Positions 54,831 to 63,739 of a stretch of 64,000 bases of DNA are shown here, piece after piece. Source of the DNA: Arion vulgaris. Its lineage: Eukaryota > Mollusca > Gastropoda > Stylommatophora > Arionidae. The notes beneath the pieces were generated by a model. That model saw nothing but the letters and a program-made list of their open reading frames with translations. It was not told where the DNA came from and did no database searches. The DNA is taken from positions 46,572,306 through 46,636,305 of the forward strand of contig CM036755.1 of assembly GCA_020796225.1 (NCBI GenBank), given 5' to 3'. Position 1 is the first letter of the stretch. The number at the start of each line of letters is the position of its first letter. The translations under genes were made by a program, and so were the position numbers.

Positions 54831-55045
54831 GACAAGAGAGACAAGCGAAAACTCAGAAATTGTCAAAGTAAAACACTTGCCAATTGACCGTCTGTAAAGA
54901 CGATAGAGACAAGCACAAACTCAAAAGTTGTCATAGTAAAACACTTGCCAATTGACTGTCTGTAAAGACAAGAGAGTCAAGCACAAACTAAAAAGTTGTC
55001 AAAGTAAAACACTTGTCATTTGACCATCTGTAAAGACGATAGAGA
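54831..55045. repeat. ~68-bp tandem repeat, 3 copies
   Basis: Unit: 'gacaagagagacaagcgaaa' + 'gtcaaagtaaaacacttgcc' + 'aattgaccgtctgtaaa'; copies begin near 54831, 54898, 54967 and a partial at 55035. Confidence 0.88.
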
Positions 55046-55359
55046 CCATATACTCAGGACAGGCATTTATGATTATCCATAAAAGTTCACGCCAGACGGC
55101 ATGGTACATGATGCTGATTATCAACATTAAAAGTGTGCTAAAAATTGGTATAGCTTCAACGATGAAGCATCCGTGACTTTCAGCTTCTCCCTGTAATGAA
55201 AAAAACAAACAAACAGGCTTTCATCAATCACACACGTTACTGAAGCATAGAAGGATAAGGTGTACGTACTAATTTGTGATGTTAATTAATGAATCCTGTG
55301 AAAGAGCAAAGATAACAATCACACAAGCCACCAGAACAGCGCAAGACAAAAACAGAACA

Positions 55360-55515
55360 CCACGACACTGGGCAACAACCCGGTAGCAGTGTGACGACAA
55401 AAGAAGAAGAATTAATGAAAATCGTGGCATGTCCTTTACAGGACGTAGCCATCAACCACAGTAAACGAGTAGTTAATTTTCTAGGCACCACTTATAAGTT
55501 CAGTAGTTTGCCATT
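55360..55515 (-). repeat. 50-bp-satellite relative plus SINE-6 fragment
   Basis: 55360-55410 ('cacgacactgggcaacaacc', 'gtagcagtgtgacgacaaaa') is the reverse of the sequence at 59515-59560, related to the 50-bp unit. 55417-55512 is a SINE-6 3' part. Confidence 0.65.
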
Positions 55516-55656
55516 GTTTTATGAATATTTTGATGGTACTTGACAAATATTTGCAGGATTTTTCAAAATGTTTGATATGAAAGATCTCTAAATTATAAGC
55601 AATGCCTGCCGCGATGTTCCAATTTTCTAACATTTGGTTATGTATACAGCTACTAG

Positions 55657-56100
55657 GTGGCGTCTGTGGCTTACTGGATAGTGATTTGGTCTTCTTCTTC
55701 TTCTTCTTCTTTGCATTCGTTCTTTACAACCAATTTTAATCACTCTTTTTGATATGTTTGATCTTTGCCAAGAACGTGTATACGTTGCACATTGGTTTGG
55801 TAGGCCCTAAACGCATAGACCTCTACACGTTTAGGACATGTGCATCCGATTTCAGCCAAACCTCCTTAGTCGCCTCTTACGACATGCGTGGCAGGTAACA
55901 GTGGTTCTATTCTTTACACCCCAAATGTGGATCCCGGTAACCACTCGGTCGTGACTTGGTCTTAACCCCGACGTTCTGAGTTCGAATCACGCTGCGGACA
56001 GTTTGGTTGTAAATTGCTTCGAGTTGATTTTTACAAAAGGACGATGACACCAACCGTTCAGAAAGCAATGGCAAACTACTGAACGTAATAATGCCTAGAA
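55657..56100 (+). repeat. SINE-6 subfamily b, split by SINE-2
   Basis: Left part 'gcgtctgtggcttactggat', right part from 55963 'aaccccgacgttctgagttc', 'gtgacaccaaccgttcag'-like body (here gatgacacc), 'aaagcaatggcaaactactg'. The interruption is exact. Confidence 0.88.
55694..55950 (-). repeat. SINE-2, complete, with TSD
   Basis: Reverse SINE-2 starting with a (CTT)n tail. The 13-bp duplication gtgatttggtctt / gtgacttggtctt (12 of 13) lies at 55681-55693 and 55951-55963. Confidence 0.92.
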
Positions 56101-56104
56101 AAAT

Positions 56105-56695
56105 CATAAATACCGTTAAAAAGCTGGGGTTGATTCGCAAATTCCTGTACAGGATATGCAATTATCTTTATACAACTACTTTGCTATGAAAATCGATAGG
56201 GAATATTTAGGGCGAAGTTTGTCTTGCGCTCGGAAGGTAGTTTGTGCCAATTTAAACCGCATATTAGGTTTAAGGTTGCTTTTGTCCTGATTGTTTCCCA
56301 TGGTATGAAGTTCAATACTCCTGTTTGTACAGTACAATCGACCGATGGACGGAGAGATATCTCGACGCAGTGAAGTTAATCTTTCACCATTAGACGTCTT
56401 AAATTTATATAATCATGAGCGTTTAACGACCAAGGTTGACAAGGTCGTAACCAAGGCTACATAAGATGCACAACGAAAATACCGTTCCTAGATTACGGAG
56501 TCGTTCATGTCTGCACTTAGAAGTTTTCAAGCTAATTTATTTTTGTGCTAAGGCTATCCGTTGCCATATATCTATTTTGTGCTAAGGCTATCCGTTTGCC
56601 ACATATCTATTTTTTGTGCTAAGGGATCCGTTGCTACATATCTATTTTTCTGCTAAGGCTATCCGTTGCTACATATCTATTTTCCACACTACTCA
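56105..56695. other. No gene; small ~36-bp tandem repeat at the right end
   Basis: 56545-56690 has four imperfect copies of 'tgtgctaaggctatccgttg' + 'ccatatatctattt'. The rest is unassigned. Confidence 0.6.
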
Positions 56696-56699
56696 TAGT

Positions 56700-57100
56700 A
56701 GTAGCATGTCCTTTGCAGAACATCGCTTTCATCACAGCCGGTTTGGCTGAAATCGGATGCATGTATCCTAAACGTGTAGAAGTCTATGCGTTTAGGGGCC
56801 TAACAAACCAATGCGCAACGTATACACGTTCTTGGCAAAGATCAAACATATAACAAAGAGTGATTAAAATAAATTGGTCGTAAAGAACGAACGCAAAGAA
56901 GAAGCTCACAGCCTCTCTGTCTCTAGCAAGTTCTCGCGCCTCCTCCAGCGTATTGATCAAGGTTTCTTTGATCTCCTACTTTCTTGGTCGCCTCCTGGCT
57001 CGTACTCCAGAAACCATACCTTCCTTTACCGTTCTCTCCAAACCATTGTGACGCTTAACGTGGCCAACATATTATATCTACATTTCTAAAATTAGAATGT
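56700..57100 (-). pseudogene. LINE C-terminal fragment carrying a truncated SINE-2
   Basis: Same LINE as 25995-26400: 'gcatgtcctttgcagaacat' ... 'ctagcaagttctcgcgcctc' ... 'ccagaaaccataccttcctt'. A 5'-truncated SINE-2 at 56735-56903 interrupts it, flanked by tcacagcc. Confidence 0.8.
56735..56903 (+). repeat. SINE-2, 5'-truncated, with TSD
   Basis: Begins inside the element at 'ggtttggctgaaatcggatg' and ends 'cgaacgcaaagaagaag'. tcacagcc on both sides. It lacks the head and core, as expected from incomplete reverse transcription. Confidence 0.85.
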
Positions 57101-57329
57101 GACCTATTAATCTCATTTCCAGCCAGTATTAAATAACGTGACATAGTTACTATATCTTGCCAAAAATTAACTGCTAACCAACTTCGTGAACTAAGGGAAC
57201 ATGAGTAAATGACGACAAAAACTGCATGAGTCGGAATCTTTGCTAGTTAGATTCTGAAGCAACACAATTGTTGCTTGATTGATTGATTGATTGAAAACAC
57301 AATCATAATTGAAAATATAAGCTTTGGTA

Positions 57330-57640
57330 TGACATCAACAAAGGAGAGGGTACTGGAGCCTAACATCAACAAAGGAGAGGGCATTAGAGCTTAACATCAA
57401 CAAAGGAGAGGGCATTGGAGCTAAACATCAACAAAGCAGAGGGCATTAAAGTTTAACATCAACAAAGGAGAGGGCATTGGAGCTTAACGTCTGCAAAGGA
57501 GATGGTATTAGAGCTTAACTTCAACAAAGGAGATGGTACTGGAGCCTAACATCAACAAAGGAGATGGTACTGGAGCCTAACTTCAATAAAGGAGAGAGTA
57601 TTAGATCTTAACATCAACAAAGGAGATGGTACTAGAGCTG
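57330..57640. repeat. 31-bp satellite, 10 copies, interrupted by a LINE
   Basis: Unit: 'taacatcaacaaaggagagg' + gcattggagct. One further partial unit ('ttaacatcaacaaag') lies beyond the LINE at 58203. Confidence 0.92.
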
Positions 57641-58201
57641 TCTACGCAGAATACTAAAAATAAACTGGCAGGATAAAATTCCAGATAGCGAGGTCCTCAC
57701 AAGAGAAAAGATCCCATGCGTCAACACCCTGTTGCAGAAGACCCAAGTGAGATGAGCCGATCACGTTGCTCGTATGCCTAATAAACGCATCCCAAAACAG
57801 TTGATGTATGGCGAACTTGAAGGGGGCAGACGTTCTGCTGGTGGACAGAAAAAAACGATTTAAAGACACTTTTACAGTGTCTCTGAAATGCTTCGATATA
57901 GAAACCACGTACTGGAAATCCCTTGCGCGAGATCGCCAGATGTGACGCTGTAACAACACAAGAGGAACCTGCATAACTGATAATTATCGTACCGTTGAGA
58001 CACAGAAAAAACGAGATGCGCGATAATACAGAACACACAGCACACACATGTATAGCTTTGACCATGTATGCCCCACCCGTGGTAGGGGATTCTGTGCTAG
58101 GATTGGACTTTACAGTCACCTCTGCACGCACCAGAGAGGTGCAGCAGCACACGTCTGAGATTGTTGTCATCATCGCTTGCGATGGACGGCTATTACTAGA
58201 G
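57641..58201 (+). pseudogene. LINE 3' coding end inserted in the 31-bp array
   Basis: Plus: 'LKINWQDKIPDSEVLTREKI', PCVNTLLQKTQVRW, then ELEGGRRSAGGQKKRFKDTF, TVSLKCFDIETTYWKSLARDR. A late frameshift leads to a C2H2-like end (HVCPTRGRGFCARIGLYSHL). The sequence tactagagct on both sides may be the target duplication. Confidence 0.9.
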
Positions 58202-58311
58202 CTTTAACATCAACAAAGTACACGTTATGAGCATTTATGTTGGGTATTTAAAAGTGGAGAAGACCATCATGGAAGGAGGTATACCAGCAAAGAGTAGAAG
58301 AAGAAGACCAT

Positions 58312-58415
58312 GTATTCAGGATGTAACTGATGGTTTCAGGATGTAACTGATGGTTTCAGGATGTAACTGATGGTTTCAGGATGTAACCATGGATTCAGGA
58401 TGTAACTGATGGTTT
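58312..58415. repeat. 20-bp tandem repeat, 5 copies
   Basis: Unit 'aggatgtaactgatggtttc'; one unit reads 'aaccatggattc'. Confidence 0.93.
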
Positions 58416-58689
58416 TTAACATGACCGCTGCAGAGGCGGGACATCTGGCATATGAGTGAGAGAAAATCCAAAGGACTGTTGGGGTGGCAAAGTTCTGTTC
58501 AGGACAAGCTATTTGATGATGATGATGATTTAAAACTACTACTGCAGTAAACCTTAGGATGAAGATGCTAGTTTTTAAAAAATATTTCACATAATACAAA
58601 TAGACTCACCTACGCAGATGATCTATGTCTTTACATCTACTTTTCTTTGTGATTGCATTATACATTAATTGTTTACAGTGTCATCATCA

Positions 58690-59200
58690 TCATGAGGTGC
58701 CATCTTTGCACTGAAGGTTGGCTGCAACGAATCTAAAGCATCCTCTGTCTTTCGCCTTGGTGTTGCACTCTGCCAGACTATATCCTGTCCATTTCTTTAA
58801 ATGTTCCTACCACTTATCTCTCGGTTTTCCTTCTGCTCTTCGCCCTTCAACTTTCCCCTCTAGTAAAGATTTTATCACGGTGTCATGCCTTTTTATGTGC
58901 CCCAAATAATTCACTTGTCTGAATTTTATTTCTCTTAATAGCTGTTTCTTCATACCTAGTTTTCCTAAAACTTCTTTATTTGTCTGTTTTTCTGTCCATG
59001 AAACCTATTCTTCTATATATCCACATCTCAAATGCATCAATTCTTTCTTCTAACTGATTGTTCATTGTCCATGTTTCGAGCCATACATTAATATAGGATA
59101 TATATAGCATTTGATCATTCTCATTTTTAACCTGTTTGTGATTTGTTTGAATGTCAGTAACTTCTTCATACCCACAATATCAGTGATTGTTTGTTTCTAA
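58690..59200 (-). pseudogene. LINE RT/C-terminal fragment
   Basis: Minus, with breaks: 'EERIDAFEMWIYRRIGFMDR', KTNKEVLGKLGMKKQLLREI, KFRQVNYLGHIKRHDTVIKS, then LLEGKVEGRRAEGKPRDKW and SLAECNTKAKDRG. Same lineage as 17825-18100 (FEMWIYR motif). Confidence 0.88.
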
Positions 59201-59427
59201 TAATCATTCTTCGTCTACTTTTTCCTTGACAACTGTTTAGGTACACATCGAGAATGGTGATAGAAGACTAGTTACAAGCAGTTTATAGTGATTTACGGAA
59301 CTAGTTGCTGGTTGTGGTCTTCTTGTGGACATTGCTGAGTGCGAACTTGGAACCTCTGACTCACCGCTCGGAAACATCTGAGAGTTTAGAGTAAACCCAG
59401 GAATCGGGGTCTGGAACTACCAGCAGG

Positions 59428-59494
59428 ATGGACACGTATAAGAATAGCAGAGAGCTTCCAATTGATGAAGGATGGTCGTGGGTCATATGTTTTG
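59428..59494 (+). CDS. SLC16-type monocarboxylate transporter, first coding exon
   Basis: ATG at 59428 opens a 67-bp coding stretch, MDTYKNSRELPIDEGWSWVI, CF, then one base of the next codon before a donor gtaaga. The DEGWSWVI motif corresponds to the signature at the start of TM1 in monocarboxylate transporters (D-G-G-W-G-W-V-V). The short hydrophilic N-terminus is cytoplasmic in this family, which moves lactate, pyruvate, ketone bodies or other small acids with protons across the plasma membrane. The phase-1 end fits the exon at 61720. The family is well supported; the substrate cannot be said. Confidence 0.85.
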
Positions 59495-59509
59495 GTAAGA
59501 TGTTCTTCT

Positions 59510-59588
59510 TCTTCTTTTGTTGTCAGATTGTTACTGGGTTGTTCCCCAGTGTCGTAGTTTTCTATTTTTGTCCTTCGTTGCTCTAGTG
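59510..59588 (+). repeat. Single-copy relative of the 50-bp satellite
   Basis: 'ttgttgtcagattgttactg', 'ccagtgtcgtagttttctat' and 'ccttcgttgctctagtg' follow the order of the 8 kb and 12.57 kb sequences. Its right half reappears at 60374 after two hAT insertions. Confidence 0.7.
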
Positions 59589-59745
59589 CAACGGTTCCCA
59601 AACTTTTCGGCCCACCGCCCACTTTGCACGACATAAACTTTGTAACGCCCCCTCCGCATTATAACAGTTTGCCAACGCCCCCCACCACCCCTGGGAGGCT
59701 TCAGCGCCTACTGGGGGACGGTACAGCCCACTTTGGGAAACACTG
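59589..59745. mobile_element. hAT-like MITE with perfect TSD
   Basis: 157 bp, CAACGGTTCCCAAACTTTTC to ...ACTTTGGGAAACACTG. ctctagtg on both sides (59581-59588, 59746-59753). GC-rich interior with 'cgccccctccgc'. Confidence 0.88.
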
Positions 59746-59753
59746 CTCTAGTG

Positions 59754-60365
59754 CAAGGGTTCCCAAACTTTGCATTACATGGACCCCCTTTTAAATACAT
59801 TTATTGCCCCGGATCCCCCAAATTGTTTATATATAAAAATGGACATGAATGAATTCTCTTTATGTTACAATAGTAAACAATGTTCTCAGACTACAGGACA
59901 CTCCACACGATCTTTTATTTTGTCCTGTCAGACATTTCGACTCCGGTCTGATCCGGGTCCTCTGATTTCGCAGCAAAACTAGTTTACCACTGTTTTTATA
60001 CATATTTAAGCCCGTCTGCCCAGCGTGTTCGTAGCGCGTTGGACGACGGGTGACAAGCTCCCTGTGAGTGTGGGTTCAATTCCGCGGGCTGGCAGAAAAG
60101 CCACAGGTTCTCCAGATTTACGATGTTCATGGCACCGAACCGAAGGGTTACGATGTCCATGGCACCGAGCCGAAGAGCTGAAAGCTCAAGTGCTTCTGGA
60201 TCAGTAAAAAAAAAATATACATATTTAAAACATTAATTTTTTTTTAAATGTCAAAGATCAGAATATTTCTTCAAGCTCTTGAGGATCCCTGTGAGTAATC
60301 CATCAGGGACCCCATGTTGTCTGTGGACCCCATGTTGTCCGTGGACTTCAGTTTGGTAAACGTTG
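59754..60365. mobile_element. Second hAT-like element in tandem, split by SINE-3
   Basis: Begins CAAGGGTTCCCAAACTTTGC directly after the shared ctctagtg and ends 'cttcagtttggtaaacgttg', followed by ctgtagtg (7 of 8). Inner 'tggaccccct' / 'ggaccccatg' mirror each other. About 390 bp without the SINE. Confidence 0.83.
60010..60215 (+). repeat. SINE-3, complete, with perfect TSD
   Basis: Reference copy. Head 'gcccgtctgcccagcgtgtt', B box 'gtgggttcaattccgcgggc' (pairs with the first bases like an acceptor stem), two body repeats 'accgaaccgaagggttacga' / 'accgagccgaagagctgaaa', A tail. 13-bp duplication tatacatatttaa. Confidence 0.94.
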
Positions 60366-60476
60366 CTGTAGTGGATTGGGTGATAGTTATTTGTGATTTT
60401 TGACATCTCATATATATATATATATGATAAGAAGTTCACATTAGAAATCGTGTAGAGAATGATGCAGTTTACTGCT

Positions 60477-60985
60477 TCGTATTTCTGACGTACAGTGGTC
60501 TCTATGGCGTAGAAGTTAGGTGCTGTACTGTTTCGTGTTTCTGACGTACAGTGGTCTCTATGGCGTAGAAGTTAGGTGCTCGCCTTTTGTTCCAAAGGTA
60601 CTCGGTTCGTTCCCTCGTCGAGCAGTCGGATATTTTCCAGAGATCCTTGATTTCAGTGTAGGTGAGATCAAGTTCATAGTACTATCCGAGACGAACGATA
60701 AACCGTAGGTCCCGTGTTCAACTTAAGCACGTAAAAGAACCCCTGGCAGTTTAAAATCGAGAAGAACAGCAGGCTGTAAAGTCGCTGCCTGGTAAAATTC
60801 ATTAGAAAGATTAATAAATAAAATTCCTACATAATTTTTTTCCCTTCTTCTAAATTACATCGGAGACCCTCTTGGGTTCTACGGAGCTCGTGAACTGTCA
60901 CTGAGATCTTCCTGTGTAAGAAAGAGATCGGAGTATACATGGTTACTTCTCGAAGTGCAATGATGATGCTCTCATCAATCAACCA
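60477..60985 (+). repeat. SINE-5, full length, with duplicated 5' end
   Basis: The first ~56 bp ('tttctgacgtacagtggtct' + 'ctatggcgtagaagttaggt') occur twice (60480 and 60537). The main copy then runs through 'gagacgaacgataaaccgta' to 'gtaagaaagagatcggagta' and an (atca) tail. Confidence 0.85.
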
Positions 60986-61039
60986 ACCGATGTAAAAGTA
61001 GTACTTTTAGTAGTCTGAGAGTAATACTAGTTGCAATAT

Positions 61040-61660
61040 TTCTTGTTGTAGTTAATTGTTGAATAGTTAATTGTTGTAGTTAATTGTTGTAGTTAATTGT
61101 TGTAGTTAATTGTTGTAGTTAATTGTTGTAGTTAATTGTTGTAGTTAATTGTTGTAGTTAATTGTTGTAGTTAATTGTTGTAATAGTTATTGTATTAGTT
61201 GTTGACCGACCGACCAAACGACCGACTGATCAACTGGGCTACCGATCGATCTACCGACCAAACAGTCAGAAATTAATTAACTAAATAACTAAGTAACAGA
61301 CCAACCAACCAACCAGTCAACGAACCAACCAACCAATCAGCGAACCAGCCAAACCAACCAACCTATTAACTAACTAACTAATTAACTAACAGACTGACCG
61401 GCCAATCAGCTAGAAATTAACTAACTAACTGACTCACTGACTGACTGAGCAACCGATCGACCGACTGACCGATCGGTCTACCGACCGACTAACCTACCGA
61501 CCGACCGATCACACAGCCAGAAATTGACTAACTAACAGACTGACCGACCGACTGACTGACTGACCGACCGACCAACTGACTGACTGACCGACCGACCAAC
61601 TGACTGACTGACCGACCGATCAACCGATCAACTAAACAGTCATAAATTAACTAAATAACT
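61040..61660. repeat. 13-bp repeat and (GACC/GACT/ACTA)n block in the transporter intron
   Basis: 61050-61190: 'ttgttgtagttaa' repeated about ten times. 61200-61660: gaccgacc/actgactg/aactaact tetramers with recurring 'cagaaattaactaac' marks, giving a longer periodicity. Confidence 0.93.
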
Positions 61661-61690
61661 AAATAATACACACGAAATCATTGTTGATAT

Positions 61691-61719
61691 TTGTTTCAGC
61701 CTGTTGATATTTGTTTCAG
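61691..61719 (+). promoter_or_regulatory. Tandemly duplicated 3' splice site
   Basis: 'tgttgatatttgtttcag' occurs twice, ending at 61699 and 61719. Use of the upstream AG would add 20 nt and shift the frame, so the downstream AG is taken as authentic because it restores the transporter frame. Confidence 0.7.
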
Positions 61720-61863
61720 CCAGCTTCTTGTGCATGTTCATGATAGGAACGTCCATGCAGGCGCTGTCGGTGCTCTTTCTTGAACTTGTCAACGAATTTG
61801 GATCGTCCGTTACCATAACCTCCCTTACTGTCATGTGCTTCATCATGTCTTTGAGTGTCTCAT
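61720..61863 (+). CDS. SLC16-type monocarboxylate transporter, second coding exon (TM1-TM2)
   Basis: 144 bp, phase 1 in and out. Joined to exon 1 it reads (CFG/A)SFLCMFMIGTSMQALS, then 'VLFLELVNEFGSSVTITSLT', then VMCFIMSLSVS. The end of TM1 followed by the short loop LVNEFG and TM2 is the standard layout of SLC16 proteins (..G..FF..FF..EF..S.S..SWI-type). Donor TCAT|gtaagt at 61864 is strong. The last 22 bp plus the donor are copied eight more times in the intron (next entry). The remaining ten or so TM segments must be encoded to the right of the window. Confidence 0.88.
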
Positions 61864-62440
61864 GTAAGTACAATATACGTGTCTTGTGATGTTATGTTAT
61901 GTTATATCATGTCTTTAAGTGTCTTATGTAAGTACAATATAGGTGTCTTTGTGATGTTATGCTATGTTATATCATGTCTTTGAGTGTCTCATGTAAGTAC
62001 AATATACGTGTCTTTGTGATGTTATGCTATGTTATATCATGTCTTTGAGTGTCTTATGTAAGTACAATATAGGTGTCTTTGTGATGTTATGCTATGTTAT
62101 ATCATGTCTTTGAGTGTCTCATGTAAGTACAATATACGTGTCTTTGTGATGTTATGCTATGTTATATCATGTCTTTGAGTGTCTCATGTAAGTACAATAT
62201 ACGTGTCTTTGTGATGTTATGCTATGTTATATCATGTCTTTAAGTGTCTTATGTAAGTACAATATACGTGTCTTTGTGATGTTATGCTATGTTATATCAT
62301 GTCTTTAAGTGTCTTATGTAAGTACAATATACGTGTCTTTGTGATGTTATGCTATGTTATATCATGTCTTTAAGTGTCTTATGTAAGTACAATATACGTG
62401 TCTTTGTGATGTTATGTTATGTTATATTATGTTATGCGAT
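61864..62440 (+). repeat. 65-bp array copying the exon-2 / intron junction
   Basis: The unit starts with exon sequence ('atcatgtctttgagtgtctc' + at) and continues with the donor and intron start ('gtaagtacaatatacgtgtc' + 'tttgtgatgttatgctatgt' + tat). Including the true junction (61842) there are nine units; donors gtaagt lie at 61864, 61928, 61993, 62058, 62123, 62188, 62253, 62318 and 62383. A diverged copy sits at 62916-63017. Confidence 0.95.
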
Positions 62441-62454
62441 CGACGTCATGGCAC

Positions 62455-62915
62455 ATTGAGCATTCCCATACGTGCTCTGTCCTCCGATGCTTCAGCCAAC
62501 CTAAAGTACATTTGCTCACTGTACACATGAGAACTTGATTTGTATACCTTCTCTCTCTACCACGAAGACGACACTATTTGGCATGTTTAAACTTAACTCC
62601 GAATTCTCGAACTCGCTCCAGTGTCTGAGACTTGCTCATATCACATACATGTATTAATGACATCCGTTCTGTCCATACTAGGAGCAATGTCTGCAAGAAA
62701 GTCAGCACGCTCGTTACCCTGCACTCCAGCATGTCCAGCCAAGTCATTTTCTTGAGATGTGATCTTCGAATGATGTCCACCCATTCCACTCGCATACTTC
62801 CAGATGCAATCCTTTGAAGCATATTCATAGAGCCTGATACGATAACCGTGTGGGTTATTTGTTGCTCAATCACCCATGAGAGAGTCCAGGAGGCAGCGTT
62901 GATCTCCATAGTCAT
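62455..62915 (-). pseudogene. LINE RNase H domain fragment
   Basis: Minus: 'EINAASWTLSWVIEQQITHT', VIVSGSMNMLQRIASGSMRV, EWVDIIRRSHLKK, then after a shift GHAGVQGNERADFLADIAPS. The order is that of RNase H domains in LINEs; the catalytic Asp of the SDS motif is Gly here (SGS). Likely the upstream part of the LINE ends at 41-42 kb and 63.1 kb. Confidence 0.88.
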
Positions 62916-63017
62916 GTCTTTGTGTTGTCTGAGTGTCCTCTGTAATTAATTTGTGTCTTTTGTTGATGTCTTAGCTTGTCTCATGTAAGTGCAGTATGCG
63001 TGTCTTTGTACTGTCTT
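62916..63017 (+). repeat. Diverged copy of the 65-bp junction unit
   Basis: 'agcttgtctcatgtaagtgc' + agtatgcgtgtctttgta matches the 65-bp unit with several substitutions. A second weaker match starts at 62916 ('catgtctttgtgttgtctga'). Confidence 0.7.
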
Positions 63018-63535
63018 AGATCATTAGACAACCTGCTGCCTTGCGGGTTGGTTGGCTGACGGAGAGCGAACCCAGTAAACGCTGGTTGAAATCGGACAGT
63101 CACTGCAGGCTCAACCGCCACATGCACAGAATAAAGCCTGCTCAGACTGCACAGTGTGCATGCCAGACAGAAACACAGACTCCAGAGCACATCCTGCAGT
63201 CATGTCCATCATACATACACCAACGAAATGAAACATGGCCTCATGAACAAAGCTTACAGAGCAAGCTATGGGAACTCTCGAAGAACTCCAACTGACATGC
63301 AGCTTCATAGAGGCAACAAATCTCATGATTTAGACGAGCATACGAAACCGAACGCAAAGAAGAAGAAGAAATCGGACACATCACCGAAGGACAAGCACTA
63401 GAGCTCCAAATGGTACTGAAGATATCATGTAAAACAAACGTTCTTGGCAAAGGCTGTTTATATATCATAATAAGAATGATAAAAATGGCCGATAAAGAAC
63501 GATCGAGAGAGAGAGAGAGATCACTAGACAAGCAT
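63018..63535 (+). repeat. Rep-9 split by a LINE 3' end
   Basis: Left part 63018-63100 ('cctgctgccttgcgggttgg', 'acccagtaaacgctggttga'), right part 63371-63535 ('catcaccgaaggacaagcac', tail 'gaacgatcgagagagagaga'). gaaatcggaca occurs on both sides of the insert. Confidence 0.88.
63101..63369 (+). mobile_element. 5'-truncated LINE 3' end with TSD
   Basis: Encodes 'CRLNRHMHRIKPAQTAQCAC', QTETQTPEHILQSCPSYIHQ, RNETWPHEQSLQSKLWELSK. The 3' end 'cgaacgcaaagaagaagaag' is identical to the SINE-2 tail. TSD gaaatcggaca. Confidence 0.9.
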
Positions 63536-63739
63536 TTAAGTGGAACCAGCAAACAAAACAAAACATTCGACGTCTTAAACAAACCTGAAGACGGAGATTT
63601 CTTGAAGAACTGAAGAATGCTGAAATATCTTAAAAAGTTATAAACGTAACGGTTAGAAACGGAGAAAATTGGAAAACAACTGTTGAAACCCTATGCTCCA
63701 CGAGGAGCATAGAGGAATAAGTGAGTCAAGTCAGTAATA

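Noticed and set aside
54999..55208. Minus-strand exon candidate with a membrane-like segment after 'tttttttcattacag'
   Set aside because: The 3' half is a LINE-tail-like sequence (ccagacggcatggtacatga also near 26850) and a tandem repeat; no good donor is present.
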